Source: Dactylis glomerata (Eukaryota > Streptophyta > Magnoliopsida > Poales > Poaceae). From it: a stretch of DNA of 64,000 nucleotides. The DNA lies in the NCBI GenBank assembly GCA_007115705.1, contig QXEO01000340.1, positions 822,990 through 886,989 on the forward strand, in the 5' to 3' direction. Positions within the stretch are counted from its first letter, which is position 1, and each line of letters starts with the position of its first letter. Positions 12,683 to 23,169 of this stretch are shown piece after piece. Position numbers and translations under genes: made by a program. The notes under the pieces are model-generated. The model did no database searches. It worked only from the letters and a program-made list of their open reading frames with translations, and was not told the DNA's origin.

Positions 12683-12702
12683 CCTGCTCGTCCTCGAGTA
12701 GG
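12683..12702 (-). promoter_or_regulatory. Hairpin next to polypurine tract, element B
   Basis: On the minus strand CCTACTCGAGGACGAGCAGG, an inverted repeat with one mismatch and a 4-nt loop. It lies just upstream of AAGCTTGGGGATGC, the polypurine-tract region beside the 3' LTR. Matching hairpins occur at 36120-36139 (A) and 46052-46071 (C). Confidence 0.6.
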
Positions 12703-13703
12703 TAAGTGATAACAAAAGAAATAATTTTTGAGGTGACATGCACCTACACAATCTTGATCATCTATGTAAGCGTTGTGAGCTGGGATCAAAAGAACTTAAA
12801 ACATGGGCATGAAAGACATAATCTTGATAGAAGAAACTTAGCAACCATGTTATAAACATGAAAATGAACACAAACAAAAGATCATAAAAATGAAACAATG
12901 AAAGTCAAATGTGTGTTCAAATCATAAGGAAAAACATACAAATGGTTTGGACACCTTCAAGTTTAAGAGGGCGACTAGATACAAATAATTTGAGAACAAG
13001 TGAAACCAACAATATGAATCAATCAATGAAAACTTTGGGACAATGCACATTATACTAAGAATGACAACTATGGTCTCTTAATGGTGCATAAAGATAGAAG
13101 GTGGTGTCTCAACATAAAAGTAAAAGAAAGGCCCTTCGCGGAGGGAAGCAGTGATTGCAAGTTTTATAACCTTCAAAAATTATGGTACTTACTGGCTTTG
13201 AGCTCTCATTGCCCCCATCATAAGCATCTTGAATGGTCAAAGTTAATGCGAGAACAATTATGATGCATATGCTTGACAAATCATAAGTTGAAAACCTCGT
13301 GTCCCGTGAATACGAGTACCCAAACCTCATGCTACTTTACTTAGAGTCCCAAGCAAGGCTCTTGTCATTGTAAGTATATATGTATCATCGAGAACCGCCA
13401 ACGGGGTACCTCCGTGCCCGATGACATGGAACAAGCCCACATCAAAATGATAGGAGAAGCAGACAATGAACACCTCGACATCTCTTTTATTTACCATTTG
13501 GTTAGCTTTTTATTTTGAGATGCGTCGTCAAATGTCCACTATGGGTATGCTGCAAATTTCCACCATGAATTATGCATGGCTTAGATTGGCGGCCCAGGCA
13601 TTTCCCTAACACATATACAAACTCCATGATCCCCGCAAGATTCCCAATTCATTTCACACCGCGGGCATCCATAAACAAAAGATCACGATATCAACTCAAA
13701 TAG
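12703..13703 (-). other. Element B 3' untranslated region, part 1
   Basis: Non-coding. It aligns in reverse complement with about 35100-36118 of element A and directly with about 46072-46555 of element C, so this is family-conserved untranslated sequence. I see no gene. Confidence 0.75.
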
Positions 13704-13706
13704 GAA

Positions 13707-15571
13707 CACTAGTGGAAAAAAGGCTATTGGTGGCGCACCATTTTGGCCTATGCGTGGCGCATATGGGATGCGCCACCAATGCCACGCCACTAGTAACAGT
13801 TTATCAGTGGCGCATCTCAATATGCGCCACGCATAATTTGCCTATGCGTGGCGCATATTGCTATCTGCGCCACTTGTAGCCTTTGAAAATTCAAAATTTT
13901 CAAAAAAATTGAAAAAATCAATTTTTGTTTTGAAAATCATAAAAATCGAAATAATGTGAAAAAACTATTGTATTTCAATTTTTTGAGGATTTTATCACAT
14001 GAGGAACATTTTCAAATCACACCGAATTTCTTGACTTCCCGCTAGGTCACCCATCCTTAGACTACTCCGGGCTGAGCACGCTTAACTTCTCCATTCTATT
14101 TGGATGAGCTATCCCTAACCTACCCAAGTTCTTATTGATATTACTATCATATCAATCCTCTTAAGGCCTATGTGTGCTTGTGTGTATATGTGTGTGTATG
14201 TGCATATATGTGTGTGTATATGTGTATATGTGTATATGTATTATGTATATGTGTGTATATGTGTGTGTATATATGTATGTATGTCCGCGTATATGTGCGT
14301 ATATGTGTGCGTATATGTGTGTATATGTATGCATGTGTGCATATATATGTATATGTGCGTAGATGTGCATATATGTGCGTATATGTGTGTATATATGTGC
14401 ATATATGTGTGTATATATATGCATGTGTGCATATATATGTGTGTATATGTGTATATATGTGTGCGTATATGTGTGTATATGTATGCATGTGTGCATATAT
14501 ATGTGCGTAGATGTGCGTATATGTGTGTGTATGTGTGCGTATATGTGTGTCTATGTGTGTATTTGTGTGTGTATGTGTGCATATATGTGTGTATATGTGC
14601 GTATATGTGTGTGTATATGTGTGTCCATGTGTGTATTTGTGTGTGTATGTGTGCGTATATGTGCGTATATGTGTGTGTATGTGTGCATATATGTGTGTCT
14701 ATGTGTGTATTTGTGTGTGTATATGTGCGTATATGTGTGTGTATGTGTGTATATGTGTGTGTATATGTATATGTATATGTGTGTATATATCTGCATGTGT
14801 GCTATGTGTGTGTATATAACTAATCCAAAAGTTTAATCCAATATAAATTTTGATCTAAAAATAAAAATAAAAATAAAAATTTGAAAATATAAAAGTGCAA
14901 AAAATCCTATTTTCCCTTTTGAATTTTGAGAATCTAAAATTTGTCGACACGACCATGGGTCGTTGAATTCGGATGTAACTTTTCGTGTAGATACTTTTTC
15001 ATATAAAAAACTTTTTAATGCGACTTCGTATGCAAAAGTTATGGCCGTTTTACCGAGACATAAAGTTTTTTTTGTAAAAAATATCAAAATTCATTTTTAT
15101 TATTTTTCTTACTTACTAGATCACATAACATAACTAAATCTGATTTTTTGAATTTTTTTCAAACCTTTTATCATTTTCTTTTAGTTTATGAAAGACTAAA
15201 AAGGCGACCCACGGGGGGGGGTGGGTGGCGGGTAAAAAAAATTCCCGCCAGTTATGCGTGGCGCATTTTGCATATGCGCCACTGATATTTGAGTTATCAG
15301 TGGCGCATTTTGCCATATGCGCCACTAATAGGTCAAATATGCGTGGCGCATATAGCAAATGCGCCATTGATAAGACATGATATTTGTCGACGACCCTTTT
15401 GGTGGGTCCCACGTGGATATTGGTGGCGCATTCTGAACAATATGCGCCATTAGTAAGAAAATTATCAGTGGAGCATATTTGCAAATGCGCCACTAGTAAA
15501 TACTAGTGGAGCATATTGAATAATGTGCTCCACTAATAAAACATCTATCTATAAGCCTTTTCCCACTAGTG
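13707..15571. mobile_element. Short non-autonomous CACTA transposon
   Basis: Terminal inverted repeats CACTAGTGGAAAA (13707-13719) and TTTTCCCACTAGTG (15558-15571, one extra C), with a 3-bp TSD GAA (13704-13706 and 15572-15574). These are the hallmarks of the CACTA (En/Spm) superfamily. Dense subterminal repeats of GTGGCGCA and TGCGCCAC in both orientations lie at about 13728-13880 and 15250-15500, the expected transposase-binding zones. The 1865-bp element encodes no transposase; its middle is a long TGTGTA microsatellite. The empty site survives in element A near 35070-35080. Confidence 0.92.
14168..14815. repeat. TGTGTA/TGTATA microsatellite (about 650 bp)
   Basis: Imperfect alternating purine-pyrimidine repeat made of TGTGTA, TGCGTA and TATATG units, inside the CACTA element. 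It produces open frames in all directions (Cys/Val/Tyr or His/Thr/Tyr repeats) that are not genes. Such tracts can adopt Z-DNA or cruciform structures. Confidence 0.95.
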
Positions 15572-17380
15572 GAAGTGCAATGTTGAAAGCTTGCCCCATG
15601 ACAGCATGGTTGGGCTAGTCTCCAACTTACAACTTGCAAGCATAACAACTCAACATAAGAGACCACAATGTCAAATTTTTAAGAACAAGAAAAATAAAGT
15701 GTGCCTTCCTGTTCGTGAGAGCTTTACTGACCAATTTTCGCATAACACTGGTAAGAGTTTAATTTGAAGAGTAAATAAAAGCAAGTCAAATTTACTTGGA
15801 ATAGCAAATTGCTAATAGGTATGTATGGTGGACACTTTGGCAAACTTGGTTTTTAGGAGTTGGATGCACGAGTAGAGCTCATACTCAGTACAAGGCGAGG
15901 GCTAGCAAAAGACTGGGAGCGACCAACTAAGAGAGCAATAACGGCCATAATCATGCAAAGCGACATTAAAAGAAGCATAAGATGGCATCAAAAGTCAAAA
16001 ACTAAATGATCATAGAGGCTATTGGCGACTTTGGATGAGTCTAACATGTGTGAGCATGCGCCCAGTCAACCCAAATAAAGCATCAAGGAGAAAACCAAAA
16101 TAATGCTTCCAAACGATAAAAACAATGCATGATTTTTTCAAAGGCTCATTAAGCAATCTCAGTTATTTGAGACAAGTCATGCTACAGCAAAACCACTAAG
16201 CATACTATCAAAAAGACATCAAGCACGACATTCAAAAGCCTAAGCCGCAGTCTACACAAGCTCCTTCTTGTACCACTTTTTTGCATAAAGCTTTTTCTCT
16301 TTTCCAACACCATTTAAACTTTTATAAACACCTATTTTGATGAAAACCAATAACAAGATCTGAATGCATATCAAGGCGAAAATCGAAAACCGAACGCAGT
16401 TCTAGAAAAAGAGAACACTCGTTGAAATTGTAAGAATGAAAAACGGAGTGTTGTTGGCAAATGAAAAGCAAGACAACTTCTCCAAAAGAAATTTGTTGGG
16501 GTCCAACCATTTATTGCAGCAAACAAAACTAAACTAAACTGAAAACTAAAAACAACTGACGCTCCAAGAAAAATGCATAATGCATGAAGCAATAAAAATA
16601 TAGTGTCTTGAAAGGTGACCTGATTTTTGCCGATGAAGAAGGGGTGCCTCGGGGGCATCCCCAAGTTTTGACGCTTGTACTTCTTGGATATTTCTTGGGG
16701 TGATGCATGGGCATCCCCAAGCTTGAGCTTTTGTCCATTCTTCAACTCATCTCATAACTCTCCGATCCCTACACTTGAAAACTTCCTTCATACAAAACTA
16801 AACACAAATTTATTAGCAACATTAGTGCAAGCATAACATATAATCAACCCTTTTTGCTTCAGGTTTCAACCTAAAACCACCACATATAAAGCATATACTA
16901 CTGTAGCAACTTTCCCAAAAGTTCCGTGATCAAAATAACTCAAAAAAGAAAGCAATAAAGCGGCAAACACAAATATTGGCAGAAATCTGTCAAAATAGAA
17001 TAGCTGACAAAGGTCGAATTTTTAAGGTGTTTTCTGTTGCTCAAATCAAAAAGTGTTCAACTGATGAAAGTTTGGATATAACCTGGGGCATATGCACAAG
17101 AAATCGCAGGTCCAAAAGATATACAGAGAATTTTCACGAATTTTTACGGTGCAGCACCGAAAACAGTTTCAGGACAGCAACATCCCCAAATCTTACCTCA
17201 CTCAAATTAGAGGCTTCTCTTGGCACAAAAACGAAATAAAAAGGATAAATAGAGGTTATTACAGTAGTAATAACTTCCAAGACTCAAATAAAAGAAAAAG
17301 AACTGAATGTAAAAATATTGGGTTATCTCCCAAGAGTGCTTTTCTTTAACGCCTTTGAGCTAGGCGCAGAAAATTGCGAA
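15572..17380 (-). other. Element B 3' untranslated region, part 2
   Basis: Non-coding sequence between the CACTA element and the protease stop codon. It aligns with about 52815-54350 in element C and, in reverse, with about 33100-35080 in element A. It includes the GCATCCCCAAG segments near 16656-16735 and the AGGTTATTACAGTAGTAATAACTT block near 17250. No gene is seen. Confidence 0.75.
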
Positions 17381-19310
17381 TCAAGTAATATCAAGTGATG
17401 AAGCATCAAGCTCATAATTTGCTCTAAGAATAGAGTCAAACACTAATTTCTTTCTCTTCCTAGAGAAGTGTTCCATACCTTTCTTGAGTGGGAATTGATA
17501 TTTGATGGTGCCTTCCCTCATATCAATGATGGCACCTACAGTTCGAAGAAACGTTCTTCCCAAAATAATAGGACATGAAGCATTGCATTCAATATCCATG
17601 ACAAGAAAATCAACGGGAACAAGGTTATTGTTAACCACAATAAGAACATCATTAATCCTTCCCAAAGGTTTCTTCTTAGCAACATCGGCAATAGGAACAT
17701 CATAATAACACTTTTCAAGCGGTGGTAAATCAAGCATGTCATAAATCTTTCTAGGCATAATAGAAATACTAGCACCTAGATCACATAAAGCATGGCAATC
17801 AAAACCATTAACATGCATATCAATGATGGGTTCCCAACCATCTTCTAATTTCTTGGGAACAGAAGCTTTTTGCTTCAACTTTTCATCCCTAATTTTCATG
17901 GAGCATTGGTAATATGCTTAGTAAAAGCAACATTTAAAGAACTAGCATTAGGAGTCAAAGCAAGCTTTTGCAAGAACAGAATAACTTCAGATATATTGCA
18001 GCCATCAACATCAAAATCATTAAAGGAAATAGAGCTATCATCTCCCACCTGGCATGCAATTCTGCTAGCATCCTAACATTTTCATCAATTCTAACTTGGA
18101 TAGCATTAGCAGTAGCAAAAGGATCAGGCTTAGCGGACATTCTGTTAACCAAAGAAGATTGCACATTAGACAAAGACGAAATATCGGTTTCAGCCTTGGA
18201 AACCTTAGCTTGCAACTCAGTAATAGCCGTGTTTAAATTTTCAAGTTGATGACTAATAGTCCTCAACAGAGCTGATTGCTCCTTCATAGTCTTGGTGAAA
18301 GCCCTGTTCTGCTCATATTGCGCCTGCATAAAATTCTAAGTAGCCTTTTCAAGTTCAAAAATTCTTTCTTTACTAAGCATTTTAGGTCTACCAAGATAGC
18401 TATTATCACCATTAGAAGGAAACGGCCTATAATTGTTACTAGCAAAATTGTTCCTATAAGCATTGTTGTTAAAATTATTATTTCTAATGAATTTTACATC
18501 AACATGCTCTTCTTGAGCAACCAAAGAGGCCAAAGGAACATTATTAGGATCCAAATGAGTCCTATCATTAGAAAGCACAAACATAATAGCATCAATCTTA
18601 TCACTCAAGGAAGAGGTTTCCTCAACAGAATTTACCTTCTTACCTTGTGGAGCTCTCTCGGTGTGCCATTCAGAGTAATTTACCATCATATTGTCAAGAA
18701 GCTTTGTTGCGGCGCCCAAGGTAAGGGACATAAAAGTGCCTCCAGCAGCTGAATCAAGTAGGTTCCTTGAAGAAAAATTCAGTCCTGCATAAAAAGTTTG
18801 AACAATCATCCAAGTAGTCAGTCCATGAGTTGGACAATTCTTTATCATAGATTTCATTCTTTCCCAAGCTTGAGCAACATGTTCATTATCAAACTGACTA
18901 AACTTCATAATATTGCTATGCAAAGATATAATCTTAGCAGGAGGATAGTATCTACCAATAAAAGCATCCTTACACTTAGCCCATGAATCAATTCTATTCT
19001 TAGTCAAAGACAGCAACCAATCCTTAGCTTTTCCTCTCAAAGAAAAAGGAAACAACTTAAGATTAATAATATCATCATTAACATTCTCATACTTTTGCAT
19101 CTCACATAGCTCAACAAAATTGTTGAGATGAGCTGCAGCATCATCAGTACTAGCACCAGAAAATTGCTCTTTCATAACAAGGTTCAACAAAGCAGGCTTA
19201 ATCTCATAAAAATTTGCAGTAGGAGAAGGTGGCGCAATAGGAGTGCAGATAAAATCACTATTGTTCGTGCTAGTAAAGTCACACAACTTGGTGTTTTCAG
19301 GAGTAGCCAT
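17381..19310 (-). pseudogene. Athila-type Gag and protease polyprotein (decayed)
   Basis: Starts at 19310. Residues 1-324 are a retrotransposon Gag capsid of the Athila type (motifs LKLFPFSLRGKAKDWL and WERMKSMIKNCPTHG); a TAG at 18336-18338 interrupts it. The same frame continues as a predicted coiled coil (about 17980-18329), then a frameshift near 18050 and another near 17900 lead into the protease at 17381-17899, with active-site region CDLGASISIMP and flap-side ILGRTFLRTVGAI. There is no reverse transcriptase, RNase H or integrase. Probably a Gag-protease-only element that used enzymes in trans; now non-functional. Confidence 0.9.
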
Positions 19311-19472
19311 TTTAGCAAACTAAAAGCAGACAAGTAAAAACAACTACCAAGGATTCTAATTTTTTTGGGTTTTTGATAAAACGATGCAAGTAAAAATAAA
19401 GTAAAGCAAAACTTAAAACAAAGTAAAGGATGTGCGTGCGAAAAACTCCCCTCGCAGAAGTCTCCTACTTCC

Positions 19473-19490
19473 TCCCCAGCAACGGTGCCA
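19473..19490 (-). promoter_or_regulatory. Primer binding site (tRNA-Asp type), element B
   Basis: The plus strand reads TCCCCAGCAACGGTGCCA, matching the 3' end of plant tRNA-Asp (TCCCCGGCAACGGCGCCA) with two changes. It lies 12 bp inside the 5' LTR, where minus-strand DNA synthesis is primed. Confidence 0.85.
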
Positions 19491-19502
19491 GAAAACTTTG
19501 CT

Positions 19503-21136
19503 TGATGCATGGTAGATAACCAGCCCATTGGGAACCCCAAGAGGAAGGTGTGATGAATATAGCAGCAAGATTTTCCCTCAGTTAAGAAACCAAGGTTTAT
19601 CATTCAGGAGAGGAGCAAACAAACGACTGAAGGTGGTGCTTGCTAGCTTGCGATGGCTCAGGACAATTTATAGGGTGCCTCGTCCAAGCTTTGCTTGCTA
19701 GCTACAACGCGGAACCTGCACACAACACAACCAAATACTTTGTTCCCAACTTACGATGAGGTTGTCAATCTCACCGGTTTGTTGTAAACAAAGGAATGAG
19801 CGTATCGAGTGGAAAGTGATAATAGTATGCGAGTAAAGTAAACAGTGCGAGTAAAGTAAACATGTGATTGCAACATAAAGGAAAATAGGACCGGGGTCCA
19901 CAGTTCACTAGCGGTGTCTCTCCATAAGATAAAATAATACAAGCTGGGTAAACAAATTATAGTTGGGCAATTGATAGAATAAAGATAACGTGCATATGAT
20001 GAGAGGATCACTATGAGATTTACTCTGGGCATTACAACAAAATACATAGACCGCCATCCAACGGCATCTATGACTAATAATCCACTCTCGGGGATATCAT
20101 CCGAACACCCCATGAGTATTAAGTTGCGAACAACAGATAATTGCATTAAGCAAAGTGTGTAATGTAAACAAAGCATATACCCTCGAGCATATGAATGTTG
20201 TTTTCCCCCTAGTAGCAACAGCATATCTACAACCTTAGAGGTTTTTGTCACTCCCCCAAATTAAATAGAGGCATGAACCCACTATCGAGCATAAATACCC
20301 CCTCTTGGAGTCACTAGCAACTACTCGGCCAAGATAGCTACTAACAACGGAGAGCATGCAAGATCATAAAAAACATAGAGATAACAAAAGATAAATTTCA
20401 GTACTTCAACTCAAGCATAACACCAATATTCATCAGATCCCAACAAACCAAACATGTAGAATTACATAACGGTGATCTCAATCATGTAGGGCAGCTCATG
20501 AGATCTAAACATGAAGCACATGGTGGAGAAGACAACCATCTAGCTACTGCTATGGACCCATAGTCCAAGGTAGACTACTCACTCATCGCTCCGGAGGCAA
20601 GCATGGCGATGAAGAAGACCTCCGATGGCGATTCCCCTCTCCGGCAGGGTGCCGGGAAGAGCTTCTGGACCCTCCCAATCTTCGAGTCGACGGCGGCGGC
20701 GGATCGCGATGTGTTCTGGAAAACTGATCGGGCCCTTAGGTTTTTCTCGTCGGGGGGTCTTTATAGGCGAAGGGGCGTCGTCAGAATTGGACCGAGGTGG
20801 TCTCACACATAGGGGGCGCGGCCCAGCCCCTGGCCATGCCGCCCTGGTGTGAGGGCCCCTCGTGGCCCCACTCCGACTCCTCTTTGGTTCTCTGGAAGCT
20901 CCGGTAAAATTCTGGGCGACTGGCTTTGGTTTCGTCCAATTCCGAGAATATTTCCTGTGTAGCTTTTCTGAAACACAAAAATAGCAGAAAACAGGGAACT
21001 GGCACTGTGGCGACTTGTTAGTAGGTTAGTTCCGGAAAATGCATAAAAGTGCCACAAAGTGTAACGAAACATTAGGCAAATGGTGTAAAAACAAGCATGG
21101 AGCATCAAAAATTATGGATACGTTTGAGACGTATCA
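19503..21136 (-). repeat. Element B 5' LTR
   Basis: 1634 bp, ends TGATGCATGG and GACGTATCA on the plus strand. It is 18 bp longer than the 3' LTR because GTGCGAGTAAAGTAAACA is duplicated near 19843-19862. A TATA-like motif on the minus strand lies at 20758-20767. Confidence 0.92.
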
Positions 21137-22722
21137 TTGGGTTCTAAATTTTGCAAGGATTCCAGGGATGTAAAATTTACAAAATTTGGCCAAGCAGAAC
21201 ATTTTCTGTGGATTTTACAAGTTGCAGCACTAAATCTGATGTTTGAAATTCAAATTTAAAATGAATTTTGACTCTGGTTGACTGGTCCTACGATGTGGCA
21301 TCCATCCATTGGCTGGTACCGATTCGGTAACTGGCTTCTAATCTGATCACTTGGATTAAGATCCAACGGCTAGAGATGGAAGGAAGAAGCTTTCTCATCG
21401 GCGAGATAGTTTTCCGGCGAGGCGGTTCTGGTTCTCGACGGCGACGACGTTCCAGTGATCCTGAAGACCTTCGGAAGGGTGGACAGGGTGGAGATGGATA
21501 CGGGGAGCTCGAATGTGAGGTCGACGTCGTTGATTTCGTCCAGACGAGGAGCAGAAGGGCGGCTGGAGGCGAGCGGTGGCGTCGGGCGCTTCGGTTGCGG
21601 TTGCTGGCGTCGATTTGCTGCGAAGGAAGCCCAGCCGATGGTGTCAGAGGATGCTTCAGAGGGAGAGAGGGAAGGGGACAGAAGGGGAAACGCGGAATGC
21701 TCTACCGTGCCGGAATTTGGCGACGAACTGCGGCAGAATCGGCGGGCTCCGACGGTCGATTTGGATAGCCTGGGGGCGAAATCGAGTGGGGAAAAGGGGG
21801 AGATGGAAGAGGAGAAGCAGGGGAAGAAGAGAGGGGTGTCGTCGGGGCGGTTGGGGATCAGGATGGGGCGGGGTGAGTGGGGGTTCGTGCGGGTTGGTTC
21901 CAGAGAAAAGGAGAGGGAGGGGACGGTTGTTGGAGAAGAAAGAACTGACACGTGGGGTCCAGTTGTCAGCAGGAAAAAAAAGAAAAGGGGAAGGGAGGTG
22001 GGCGCGGGGAGGTCTTCTCGGACTGGCTCACTGGGCTGGTTGCCCCGGGCTGGCCCAATTAGGCTTCCCAGATTTTTTTTGTTCTTTTTCTTTTTTCTAT
22101 TTTTTTTGCCTTGGTTTCTTTGCTTTTTGAAGTTCAAGGATTATTTGAAAATAAAACGTTTGAATTGGTAAAATTCAAATAGCACCCCAGGGTGTTTGGA
22201 AACCCTAAAAGGTACTATTTGGTGTAATTTAAAAATAAAGATTATTTTGTAAAATATAAAATAGCTCCCATAGACTATTAGGGTTATTTCAAATAATAAA
22301 TTTTCTAAGGTTTAAAGAAATGCTGCTAAAACTGTAGTATTTTGATAAAATAATATTTAAGTACATTGTAAAATCCCAAATAGTGAAGTTTTGTAAATAA
22401 AGATATTTGCTAGAAAAATATCAGATAGCCTCCATAAACAAATGGATCTATTTAAATAAACTTTCTGATTTTTGTTTTAGTTCAAAGATTTATAGAAAAA
22501 AAAGATTTTTAAAACATTAATGTTTTGGGTGTAAAAACATTTAAACTTACTTTTATTTTATTAAAAAAAATCAATATGGCTCACATAAGCTTTGAAGCTT
22601 ATTTTAGAAAGAAGGCAACCTTATAATTTTGAAATTTTGTTTCAAATTTTTATTTCAAATGCCATGATGAATATGCATGCATGCTGAATTTGAATTTGAA
22701 AAACTTGGGATGTTACAGATAT

Positions 22723-23141
22723 TTATGTGTTCAATTATGTTATCTTTGTTGAGAGTGTCCACTAGTGAAAGTATGATCCCTAGGCCTTGTTTTTAAGCAT
22801 TGAAACACCGTTTACATTCAGTTCTGTTACATGTTTGCTCACAGTGATATTTATTTCAGATTGCATTTACTACTTATAATCATCTATATTACTTGTATTT
22901 CACTATCTCTTCGCCGAACTAGTGCACCTATACATCTGACAAGTGTATTGGGTGTGTTGGGGACACAAGAGACTTCTTGTATCGTAATTGCAGGGTTGCT
23001 TGAGAGGGATACCTTTGACCTCCTCCCTAAGTTCGATAAACCTTGGGTGGTCCACTTAAGGGAAACTTGCTGCTGTTCTACAAACCTCTGCAATTGGAGT
23101 CCCAATACTGTCTACAAGAACAGAGGCGTGTGTAGACATCA
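22723..23141 (+). repeat. Element A 5' LTR, second part
   Basis: Continues the LTR interrupted at 9089. It aligns with 37160-37578 and ends GTGTAGACATCA, the same end as the 3' LTR. Confidence 0.92.
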
Positions 23142-23151
23142 AGCTCTTTTC

Positions 23152-23169
23152 TGGCATCATTGTCGGGGA
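23152..23169 (+). promoter_or_regulatory. Degraded tRNA-Asp primer binding site, element A
   Basis: TGGCATCATTGTCGGGGA against the consensus TGGCGCCGTTGCCGGGGA: four differences, all transitions. It starts 11 bp after the 5' LTR. Confidence 0.75.

Larger units (their letters stand above)
11049..21136 (-). mobile_element. Athila-like non-autonomous LTR retrotransposon B
   Basis: Complete minus-strand element, TSD TTGGG (11044-11048, 21137-21141). The 3' LTR is 11049-12664 and the 5' LTR 19503-21136. The primer site is at 19473-19490, gag-protease at 17381-19310, and a long 3' untranslated region at 12665-17380 contains the CACTA transposon. No reverse transcriptase or integrase is present. 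Inserted in the solo LTR 9090-22717. Confidence 0.93.
9090..22717 (-). mobile_element. Gypsy-type solo LTR (about 3.5 kb) with nested B
   Basis: The outer ends read TGTAACGCCCC on the left and GGGATGTTACA on the right, with TSD GATAT. In minus orientation it starts TGTAACATCCC, like the chromovirus LTR at 25038, and ends GCGTTACA. After removal of element B (11049-21136) and one TSD copy it is 3535 bp, with no coding genes or primer site, so it is best read as a solo LTR. It carries the conserved block at 9753-9809 and a GC-rich block at about 21376-22060 whose long ORFs on both strands look like base-composition artefacts. Confidence 0.82.

Noticed and set aside
14161..14836. Many overlapping ORFs up to 217 codons on both strands
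   Set aside because: They are translations of a TGTGTA microsatellite (Cys/Val/Tyr or His/Thr/Tyr repeats) inside a CACTA element.
15134..15493. 119-codon minus-strand ORF with repeated CAT-N motifs
   Set aside because: Produced by the GTGGCGCA subterminal repeats of the CACTA element.
21370..22171. Long GC-rich ORFs on both strands (up to 255 codons)
   Set aside because: They lie in the GC-rich block of a solo LTR, overlap each other in several frames and show only low-complexity Arg/Gly/Ser/Pro sequence; the equivalent blocks in two other LTRs behave the same way.
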